Below, one piece after another: positions 1 to 6,131 of a stretch of DNA of 11,710 bases (the first letter of the stretch is position 1; each line of letters begins with the position of its first letter). A model generated the notes under the pieces. The model did no database searches, was not told the origin of the DNA, and saw nothing but the letters and a program-made list of their open reading frames with translations. Source of the stretch: Bacillota bacterium (lineage in GTDB: Bacteria > Eremiobacterota > SpSt-956 > JAKJGF01). The stretch lies in contig JAKPQU010000250.1 in assembly GCA_029555925.1 (NCBI GenBank), positions 1 to 11,710 of the forward strand, written 5' to 3'. The position numbers and the translations under genes are program-made.

Positions 1-1371
1 TGGAAGAAAGAAGGTATTAAGAGAAGAGAAAGAATTTATTCACAGGGACTCGTAGAAACAGTAACAAAATGGGACAAAAGTGACATAAAACAGAAGCAGG
101 TAAAAGACAGAGCAGGAACCTTTGATTTCTCTCATATAACAAAGGGAAAATCCGTAGAAAGTAATATATTTAACTGTGGTGATCTATATATAGAGGAAAG
201 TAAAAATTATGACACAGACACATGGGTATGGAAATACAGAGGCAAGAACAGATTCCTTGTGCACTGTTCATTCCCCGGAGAAAACGGAAACCGTGTGAAA
301 TATACACGGCTTGACGAAGGTAATATCAGTCGTATAGGCATTGATTACGATGATGGCAGAAGACATATTGAAATACATGATCCCACTGCAGGGAAAAAAG
401 CCAGTATTACAACATTCTCCAGCATGGCATGCCAGGTAGACTACAATTCTCCTTCCATGACAGATAAAACTATAATAAATGGCTCAGGAAGGGGTATCAA
501 TATAAAAACAACCTCTGACGGAGAAAAAGTCAGCCTTGCCTGGATGCCATTAAACGAAGTAATAGCATATAAAAAAGAATATACGGACGGTACTGTCAAC
601 AAATGTTATTATTATGATAATAAAGCAACAAGACAGATGGTATCCTATAGTGACGGTAACTCCTATGATTTGCTTGAATTGCCGGGAGAAGCTACGAAAA
701 AACTGTATAAATATAATGATGGCACAGAAGAAGAAGTAACAATTTTTGAAGATAATAAAACAAGAAGAACGGTAAAGTATAATGACTCATCGATTCTTTC
801 CGAAGTTTCTTACGGTGAAGAGATGTTTAAATTAGGTATGAAATATGAAGACGGTACATCTTATCTGTGTAAAAACTGGGGCAATGGCACGACACAGCAG
901 TGTTTCTGCTGGCCCAGCGCAGGTATGGCAAGGGTAACTACCGGTTTTGAAAACGACAGCATTATAGAAAGAAAAACCCTCTATGGCGACGGTTCATCTA
1001 CTGTAGAAATAAAAACAGAAAACTGGGAATCCGATATTACAAAAATACCGGAAGAGATTATGAACAAGAATATACTTGAAAGTTCATTATTTGATTTAAT
1101 AGCTTCTCCTTCAGTAAGAAAGAAATTGATGGAAAATCCATTCCATAATCCGTCACTGACTCTTGACACACAGCTATGGGCTCAGATACAGTTACTTCAA
1201 TCACATGGCAAGAAAACACTCATAAAATCTATTGAAAAGATACATAGCCTCAGAAATGCCGGTGAGCAAACATCTGAGATACCGAATTCATCAGATTATG
1301 AGCATATAAAAAATTATTCTAATGCCATAAGGCAGATAAATGAGAACATAATGTATGCCAATCCTGAATAA
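1..1371 (+). CDS. YxDG-repeat protein, 5'-truncated, function unknown
   Basis: The reading frame is open from the first base to the TAA at 1369-1371, so this is the last 456 residues of a longer protein. A GTG at 259 is in frame, but coding continues upstream of it and it is not the likely start. The middle is a tandem repeat headed by Tyr-x-Asp-Gly: YTDG at 580, YSDG at 646, YNDG at 712, YNDS at 778 and YEDG at 844, each exactly 66 bp (22 residues) apart. A degenerate unit follows, then YGDG at 982; an isolated YDDG lies at 346. Alternating polar and aromatic residues around each DG turn suggest stacked beta-hairpins, broadly like MORN or G-box type repeats (inference). After about 1070 the sequence becomes helical and charged with no motif I recognise. 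No membrane segment is seen. It converges on the lanthipeptide precursor gene, and nothing links the two functionally. That it is a real gene is fairly certain; its role is unknown. Confidence 0.85.
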   Translation, partial: WKKEGIKRRERIYSQGLVETVTKWDKSDIKQKQVKDRAGTFDFSHITKGKSVESNIFNCGDLYIEESKNYDTDTWVWKYRGKNRFLVHCSFPGENGNRVKYTRLDEGNISRIGIDYDDGRRHIEIHDPTAGKKASITTFSSMACQVDYNSPSMTDKTIINGSGRGINIKTTSDGEKVSLAWMPLNEVIAYKKEYTDGTVNKCYYYDNKATRQMVSYSDGNSYDLLELPGEATKKLYKYNDGTEEEVTIFEDNKTRRTVKYNDSSILSEVSYGEEMFKLGMKYEDGTSYLCKNWGNGTTQQCFCWPSAGMARVTTGFENDSIIERKTLYGDGSSTVEIKTENWESDITKIPEEIMNKNILESSLFDLIASPSVRKKLMENPFHNPSLTLDTQLWAQIQLLQSHGKKTLIKSIEKIHSLRNAGEQTSEIPNSSDYEHIKNYSNAIRQINENIMYANPE

Positions 1372-1390
1372 ACAACCTGGATTTTATAAG

Positions 1391-1424
1391 ACGCGTCACG
1401 CGTAACGGGCTACGCGTGACGGGA
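1391..1424. repeat. Heptamer-phased inverted repeat, copy A
   Basis: The stretch parses into 7-nt units GCGTCAC, GCGTAAC, GGGCTAC and GCGTGAC (1393-1420). It forms a perfect 11-bp stem, 1394-1404 with 1411-1421, around a 6-nt loop. It lies between two convergent genes, so it could slow or end transcription from either side, but no T-run follows it directly. It shares its unit (N-CGT-R-A-N) with the copies at 1936, 5676 and 5817. Confidence 0.7.
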
Positions 1425-1456
1425 GGAACAGATTTTCATATTTCTTATTTCCCTGT

Positions 1457-1478
1457 GGCCGAAAGGGGCCTTTATTAT
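1457..1478 (+). terminator. Possible weak terminator of the YxDG-repeat gene
   Basis: A short G+C stem (GGCC at 1457-1460 with GGCC at 1467-1470, 6-nt loop) is followed by TTTATTAT. This has the form of an intrinsic terminator for the plus-strand gene ending at 1371. The stem is only 4 bp, and the site reaches the stop codon of the convergent precursor gene, so the call is tentative. Confidence 0.3.
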
Positions 1479-1804
1479 GGATTACAGACCCAGCAGGTCT
1501 GCCAGGCAGTATCACACATCATTGTTGCCTGTCCTGTATGAGGTGCCCCTGCTGCTGCGATAGTTTCTATATCTGTCTCGGTCAACTCGGTCAGGTCAGT
1601 CTGTGCAATTCTGGGAATCAAAAGGTGTCTTACCGTTTCAGTATCTTCTATGACTTTGATTTTCATGCCGGCAGGTATTTCAAGGCCGAAATCCTTCTTT
1701 ATTGTCTCTTCCGGACTTTTCTCCAATCTCTTCTTAAAATCTTCATCCTTTACTGCTTTTGCAATGATCTTATTATAAAGATTTTGCTTTGCTGGTTCTG
1801 ACAT
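1475..1804 (-). CDS. Lanthipeptide precursor with NHLP-type leader
   Basis: Encodes a 109-residue ribosomal peptide precursor. Residues 1-86 form a long acidic and amphipathic leader of the nitrile-hydratase-like (NHLP) type. It has the usual early helix (AKAVKDEDFKKRLEKSPEET), a FGLEIPAGMKIKVIEDT segment matching the nitrile hydratase alpha-subunit-like part, and a TELTETDIETIAAAG end that resembles the double-Gly-type processing site. Cutting after Gly86 leaves a 23-residue core with Cys97, Cys104 and Cys107, Thr90, Thr94, Thr99 and Thr103, no Ser, and two Trp. With a LanM encoded nearby, the expected product is a lanthipeptide closed by methyllanthionines. The ATG at 1804 is preferred over the TTG just upstream because GGAGGG at 1817-1812 sits 7 nt before it. 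The gene is on the same strand as lanM and 533 bp beyond its end, with its own promoter. The precursor family is clear; the ring pattern and exact cleavage site are inferred. Confidence 0.88.
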   Translation of the reverse strand: MSEPAKQNLYNKIIAKAVKDEDFKKRLEKSPEETIKKDFGLEIPAGMKIKVIEDTETVRHLLIPRIAQTDLTELTETDIETIAAAGAPHTGQATMMCDTAWQTCWVCNP

Positions 1805-1834
1805 CAAATAACCCTCCTTTTATATAATAATAAA

Positions 1835-1862
1835 ATTATATCACAGATTTCTCATAAAGCAA
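1835..1862 (-). promoter_or_regulatory. Sigma70-like promoter of the precursor gene
   Basis: Read on the minus strand, TTGCTT (1862-1857) is followed after 16 nt by a perfect TATAAT (1840-1835). This would place the transcript start near 1828, about 24 nt before the ATG, with the GGAGGG ribosome site between. It lets the precursor be transcribed independently of lanM. Confidence 0.55.
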
Positions 1863-1935
1863 CAATCAGGTAATTAGAATGATTCGAAAAAGTGTTCTAG
1901 GGAATATAAAAAATCACCTCCGTAAAATCATAACT

Positions 1936-1994
1936 TCGTAATACGTAAAGCGTGATGCGTGATGCGAATGGGCAATAACGCTTTACGCATCACG
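1936..1994. repeat. Heptamer-phased inverted repeat, copy B
   Basis: The stretch reads as consecutive 7-nt units: TCGTAAT, ACGTAAA, GCGTGAT, GCGTGAT, GCGAATG, GGCAATA, then the complementary-sense units ACGCTTT and ACGCATC. The arm 1937-1952 pairs with 1979-1994 with two mismatches. Its left half closely matches copy D at 5817, including flanking bases, so both belong to one dispersed family. It lies between the precursor promoter and the MITE-like element and contains no open frame. Confidence 0.7.
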
Positions 1995-2058
1995 AGATTA
2001 AATATGTATTATTTATGCTCACCACAGTACCTCATACTATTTAGCTTTAGACATAGTA

Positions 2059-2208
2059 GTCTGCCTGCCTGGTGTTCCGGAGAAAAAAATATCACGGCAG
2101 CACAGGTATATTTTATTGAATTATAATGTAAAGTAGCATAATATAAGCTGTAACTGTTATAAACATTCCAGTTTAGATTTTTTTTGGAGGAGCATCAGGC
2201 AGGCAGAC
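2059..2208. mobile_element. 150-bp MITE-like element with TIRs and AGTA duplication
   Basis: The ends are inverted repeats: GTCTGCCTGCCTGGTG at 2059-2074 matches the reverse complement of 2193-2208 at 15 of 16 positions. Weaker similarity continues inward to an A-run (2083-2089) opposite a T-run (2178-2185). The element is flanked on both sides by AGTA (2055-2058 and 2209-2212), as expected of a 4-bp target-site duplication. The interior is A+T-rich and encodes nothing, so this is a non-autonomous element needing a transposase from elsewhere. The parent transposon family cannot be named from the sequence. A large stable hairpin is an alternative reading, but the flanking duplication favours transposition. 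Confidence 0.65.
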
Positions 2209-2337
2209 AGTATTTACCTATTATTCAAATTATTCAGTTTAATTAAAGCAATTTGGTATCAGTACATAATAATATGAAGATGTGAAGAAGTTATGGAGAA
2301 CTTATGAAAAAGTCGTGAAAAGTTTTCGGACAGGCTA

Positions 2338-5300
2338 TTACTCCAGCAGCAGTACCGAAGGAATTATATCAGGTTCTGTCATACGAAGAAGTTCATAGCC
2401 GGCTCCCGATATACCCTGGAAGAAACCGGGATCAAAATGTCCTCCAATTCCACAGTTAAAACCACCTCTCTGTTTTGCTCTGCATACTGTCTGAGATGCC
2501 TTAAACAAACCTTTTTCTTTTAAATCAGCTCTGTCAAGTTTCAAGCCTGAAGTAAAAAGGATTTCAGCTATTCCGAGATTCCCGCAGCAGAGATGATCTC
2601 TTTCAATGAGAGGATATTTAATAGTTGTATCCAGTGCGATTTCTATATCTCTTCTTATTTGGCCGGTATCAAGGGCAGAAAGGCCTCCAATCCTGCCGAG
2701 AGCTATACCGGGAGCGCCCTGACACCATGCAGTCATAAATCGTTCATGTTCCGGTTTATCAGATGATGTTCTTAAATCCTGCCAGTTAGCGGTATTATGG
2801 GAAAAAAGTGTGTTTTCATACAGTATTGCTTCTTTCACTGCATCTATATATTTCGCATCACCGGTCAGGGAGTAAAGTTTCAGTAAAGAATAGGCTATAC
2901 CGGCAACACCATGAGAGAAGCCTCCCATTATTATGTTTCCCAGTGTGGCCCACGCTCTGTATCCTGAATGGTTCTCTTTAACATTTTCAAGAAGATGGTC
3001 ACCGCATTTTTTTGCAATATCTAATATTTTTTGATCCTTTGTAACATTATAAAACTTAACGAGACCGGTTATTGCACCGGCTGAACCATAAATAATATCA
3101 AATGCCATATCACTTTCCACCTGATCTTTTATCAGCAAAGCCGCATGTTCTGCATAGTCCATAATTTCAGGCATTTCAAGAAAGTGACTTATAGAAACAA
3201 GGCTATATAGAACAGAACCAAGCCCCGATGTCCCTCCTACCCCCATGTCCTTTGCAATCATTGCTGACATAATATTATCATCAAGATCCTTTAAAAGCGG
3301 TTTTAATGCAGATAAAATGGTTTCTCTGAAGATCCTTTTTTCTGAAACCATGTCAAGAGCGGAAAGAAAGAGGGTAATTCCACAGATGCCATTATAAAGG
3401 TTATAACCCAGTGGCTGTAACTGAAATCTGTCTGCCTGCGGAAAATATTCATATCCTATCCATGTCAACCCCTCATTCCCAAAACATACGGCACATTCCT
3501 TCAGTTCTTTTCCGATTAAAAGAGCCTGCTCCAGGAATGTCTCATACAGTGCAGGGGCGGGTGTTATTTCGCCTGAAATTTGTTCCGATTTCCCCCTGTC
3601 TCTTGCATATAAAGCACCGTAAATAAATGCAATCTGCCTGTTCATATCATTGGTGTCAAGTCCTTTTAAGCAGTTTATAACCCTGTCATAACCGGGTTCC
3701 TCGAAAAAACCTTCTATTGTTTTTCCATCCGGCACATTCAGAGCATTACTATCTGAGGAGGCTGTAATATAAGGTATATCCAGTTGTTCCATACTGTATA
3801 TCTCTGATTTGATGAGGGGCCACAGGTAATCACCATTAATCTCAGGTTTGCTGATGGCCGTTGTAAGAAGATCAATATTAATGCTCCATAAAACAGGATC
3901 CCTCAGTAATTTAGGATCAAGTGAACGGTTTAATATCATACCATAGGTTCTGGTAGGACGAAAAACAAAACGAATGTTCTTTTTATAAAAATCTCTCAGG
4001 GGACTTCCGGGTGCAAGAAGAGAATCTCTATTAACCATAAGATAGGAGTACATGCCCTTAAAACCTTCAACAATATAATCTTTGTAATAAAAAGGATTAA
4101 GACTTTGATTTTCAAAAACAGGTACATTCAAAGATTCCTTGAGTTTATGGAATTGATATTCAAATTTCATTCCATCTGTTTTAAGGTTTTTCCAGATTTC
4201 TTTTTTTAAAAGTATTTCCTGTTCTCCAATACTTCCCAGTCCGCTTATGTCATAAGACTTTTTGTCCGGGCCAAATTGCCATCTGGGAAGAAAACCTGTT
4301 CTCAACACAGAATCGAAAAATTGTCTGCTTACAAGAAAGCTTAACCTTTCTTCATATTTTTTATCTTCAAATGATCGTGCCTGTGGTAACATGAGCGTCT
4401 CTAAATCCACAACAACAGGATATTCTCCACTGGCAATAATATTTTCCATATGACAGTCAGAACATCCGAGAACATAGAGCAAACATAAAAGCTGTCCTGC
4501 CCGCCTGTAATAGTTTCTTCCGTCATCTTCACTTTTGCATGGTAAATATTCTACAAACTCTGCCCATCCATAATTCTTACGATTAAGGATTTTTATGGTT
4601 TTAAAGCTCAGTGATACATCATGAGCATTAAACCAGGAGAGTAACCTGAAATAAGCCTCTTCCAGAGAAAGGTCTTTGGGCTTATAAATGAGCCGCAGAC
4701 CTGATTCAAAGGTTATAGCTATTACAGTTCTCCCACCGTTATGTCTGTCAGAGAGAGACGGTTTTATACTTATAACCTTTCCCACAGGTTCTCCTTTATG
4801 GAAAAATCTGGAAATCTCAGACATGTCCTCCCGGAGCCTCAGGAAAAATTCGGATACAGCTTCTGTCCAGAGCTTTATACGTACGGAAAGCAGACGGGCG
4901 AGTACAGGATATTCATTAAAAAAATTAAGAAAAGAATTATTCGCCAGTTCTCTTATAAATGCAGAATAAAATTCAGAATCTTTTGTGTCTGTAAGCTGGT
5001 CAATAAAGGTCTCGAAAGGAGCCTTACTATTTAAAAGAAATATAGAAAATTCAAGATGTATTGCCTTTAAACACATAAAAGCGAGAGAATTAAGGAGATT
5101 GTGCTCAAAAATAGCATGGCCTCGTTCATCTACCAGTGTATAGCTTTCCCCTGATTTTCCAATCACTTCATCTCTTGCAACCATTATAAAAGGAACAAAT
5201 ACTTCTTCAAATGGCACAGGATTGTCAGAGAAGATAAACCTCAGGGGAAGCTCTTCTCCTGGATGTTTCGGAGTAATTTTTTTTTCCTGATTAATAATCT

Positions 5301-5580
5301 TTTCTAATATATCACTCCATCCGGGAAGATTATTTTTATCAGCAAGGCGGACATTTCCCAGCAATGGAAGGACAGCATCTGAAGTCAGATTATCAAAGGA
5401 AAGTCTCTTTTCAAAAATTTCCTCTCTTCCTTTTGCCTGTATTTCTTTCCATTTATTAAGATTTCTTTCAGAAATTTCGTCATTCTGAACCTGTTCCGGC
5501 ACAAAGAAGCCATTTATCCGCTCATGTAAAAATGCGGTTTTTTCAATTAATTCAAGAAATTCTTTTTTTGTAAGACTCAT
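2338..5580 (-). CDS. lanM: Class II lanthipeptide synthetase LanM, CCG type
   Basis: A 1080-residue bifunctional enzyme, within the normal LanM size range. The N-terminal part is the kinase-like dehydratase (DUF4135), which phosphorylates core Ser/Thr and eliminates the phosphate. Visible landmarks are FESGLRLIYKPK (YKPK near 299-302), YGWAEFVEYLPC, SDCHMENII (Asp375, His377, Asn380) and PVVVDLETL (Asp392, Glu394). The C-terminal part, from about 740, is a LanC-like cyclase with GFSHGVAGIAYSLLKLY, AWCQGAPGIALGRI, HLCCGNLGIAEIL and PGFFQGISGAGYELLRM. The zinc ligands would be Cys953, Cys998 and Cys999. In most LanC domains the last pair is Cys-His; the Cys-Cys form is that of ProcM and its substrate-tolerant clade. 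The frame opens with a TTG at 5622, but the ATG at 5580 is preferred: it has AAGAGAG 8 nt upstream and lies about 50 nt past the predicted transcript start, whereas the TTG would leave almost no leader. The natural substrate is probably the precursor at 1475-1804. No exporter gene adjoins it. Confidence 0.95.
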   Translation of the reverse strand: MSLTKKEFLELIEKTAFLHERINGFFVPEQVQNDEISERNLNKWKEIQAKGREEIFEKRLSFDNLTSDAVLPLLGNVRLADKNNLPGWSDILEKIINQEKKITPKHPGEELPLRFIFSDNPVPFEEVFVPFIMVARDEVIGKSGESYTLVDERGHAIFEHNLLNSLAFMCLKAIHLEFSIFLLNSKAPFETFIDQLTDTKDSEFYSAFIRELANNSFLNFFNEYPVLARLLSVRIKLWTEAVSEFFLRLREDMSEISRFFHKGEPVGKVISIKPSLSDRHNGGRTVIAITFESGLRLIYKPKDLSLEEAYFRLLSWFNAHDVSLSFKTIKILNRKNYGWAEFVEYLPCKSEDDGRNYYRRAGQLLCLLYVLGCSDCHMENIIASGEYPVVVDLETLMLPQARSFEDKKYEERLSFLVSRQFFDSVLRTGFLPRWQFGPDKKSYDISGLGSIGEQEILLKKEIWKNLKTDGMKFEYQFHKLKESLNVPVFENQSLNPFYYKDYIVEGFKGMYSYLMVNRDSLLAPGSPLRDFYKKNIRFVFRPTRTYGMILNRSLDPKLLRDPVLWSINIDLLTTAISKPEINGDYLWPLIKSEIYSMEQLDIPYITASSDSNALNVPDGKTIEGFFEEPGYDRVINCLKGLDTNDMNRQIAFIYGALYARDRGKSEQISGEITPAPALYETFLEQALLIGKELKECAVCFGNEGLTWIGYEYFPQADRFQLQPLGYNLYNGICGITLFLSALDMVSEKRIFRETILSALKPLLKDLDDNIMSAMIAKDMGVGGTSGLGSVLYSLVSISHFLEMPEIMDYAEHAALLIKDQVESDMAFDIIYGSAGAITGLVKFYNVTKDQKILDIAKKCGDHLLENVKENHSGYRAWATLGNIIMGGFSHGVAGIAYSLLKLYSLTGDAKYIDAVKEAILYENTLFSHNTANWQDLRTSSDKPEHERFMTAWCQGAPGIALGRIGGLSALDTGQIRRDIEIALDTTIKYPLIERDHLCCGNLGIAEILFTSGLKLDRADLKEKGLFKASQTVCRAKQRGGFNCGIGGHFDPGFFQGISGAGYELLRMTEPDIIPSVLLLE

Positions 5581-5635
5581 TGAAGTGTCTCTCTTGTCGT
5601 ATAAAGGATTATTTTCAAGCAATCTCTGAGATTAA

Positions 5636-5664
5636 ACTGTACTATTTTTATTCCGTTAAGTCAA
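5636..5664 (-). promoter_or_regulatory. lanM: Sigma70-like promoter of lanM
   Basis: On the minus strand, TTGACT (5664-5659) is followed after 17 nt by TACAGT (5641-5636), giving five and four of six consensus bases at optimal spacing. Transcription would start near 5629, about 50 nt before the ATG at 5580. The heptamer-phased hairpin lies just upstream, so it would not be in the lanM transcript. Confidence 0.5.
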
Positions 5665-5675
5665 TCTAAATTAGG

Positions 5676-5742
5676 GAATCGTGAGTCGTGAATCGTGAAT
5701 GGTAAAGATAATCTTCCACTCACGACTCACGACTCACAACTC
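5676..5742. repeat. Heptamer-phased inverted repeat, copy C (TCGTGAR type)
   Basis: Two 27-nt arms, 5676-5702 and 5716-5742, are reverse complements with about four mismatches around a 13-nt loop. Both arms are tandem 7-mers, TCGTGAG, TCGTGAA, TCGTGAA on the left and CACGACT, CACGACT, CACAACT on the right, and the 7-nt phase runs unbroken through the loop. It sits between the divergent lanM and giant-protein genes. Its unit is a variant of the GCGTRAN unit of copies A, B and D. Confidence 0.75.
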
Positions 5743-5778
5743 ACAATAATCACTCTGGAACTATTTTGTTAAAATTAC

Positions 5779-5955
5779 TTTATAGTTAGTTTCATAACTA
5801 TCCATAAATAATGACCTCGTAATGCGTAAAGCGTAATGCGTGATGAGCATGGATTAAACCCGTGACGCGTCACGCGTTACGCGTCACGACGACTTAAATT
5901 CTAATAAGTTATGAAATACACTATAATTATAAATTGTTATGAAGCTAACTATAAA
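5779..5955. repeat. 177-bp element with 20-bp terminal inverted repeats
   Basis: Arm 5779-5798 matches the reverse complement of 5936-5955 at 19 of 20 positions; the single difference would be a G-U pair in RNA. TAC occurs directly outside both ends (5776-5778 and 5956-5958), which may be a 3-bp target duplication or chance. The interior holds heptamer repeat copy D, and GTTATGAA is repeated at 5908 and 5936. There is no coding capacity. It may be a second MITE-like element or a composite hairpin. Confidence 0.5.
5817..5889. repeat. Heptamer-phased inverted repeat, copy D
   Basis: The left arm is TCGTAAT, GCGTAAA, GCGTAAT, GCGTGAT (5817-5844) and the right arm is CGCGTCA, CGCGTTA, CGCGTCA (5866-5886). 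The arms are imperfect reverse complements, and the 7-nt register is kept across the spacer. CGTGACGCGTCACG at 5861-5874 is itself a perfect 14-bp palindrome. The copy is nested inside the 5779-5955 inverted repeat. Confidence 0.7.
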
Positions 5956-6131
5956 TACCCTATAAACTTTTTTATAAAAATTTTTATAGATTATAATTTC
6001 CAAAACCTCTTTACTTTATGAAAAATAAAAGTGATATCTTAAGAAAAAGTGTTACAAATAAGTCTCTCATATTACCTCATAGGTCAGAAATTATAAAAAA
6101 GCATAAAAACTAAATATAGAGGGTGGTTACT

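Noticed and set aside
259..261. GTG as the start of the first gene
   Set aside because: The frame is open back to base 1 with protein-like composition, so the true start is upstream of the window.
981..1169. Minus-strand 62-codon frame opposite the 3' part of the YxDG-repeat gene
   Set aside because: It lies entirely within that gene, antisense to coding sequence, and no family or start signal supports it.
1538..1801. Plus-strand 87-codon frame over the precursor gene
   Set aside because: It is antisense to the precursor; the minus strand has an ideal ribosome site, a promoter and a recognisable NHLP leader.
2221..2337. Terminator or small gene just downstream of lanM
   Set aside because: No stable stem followed by a T-run on the minus strand, and no open frame with a ribosome site, could be found; it appears to be plain A+T-rich sequence.
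3411..5034. Plus-strand open frames inside lanM
   Set aside because: They lie wholly within a gene whose minus-strand translation shows LanM motifs from end to end.
5620..5622. TTG as the lanM start
   Set aside because: It has no properly spaced ribosome site and would lie about 7 nt from the predicted transcript start; the ATG at 5580 fits better.
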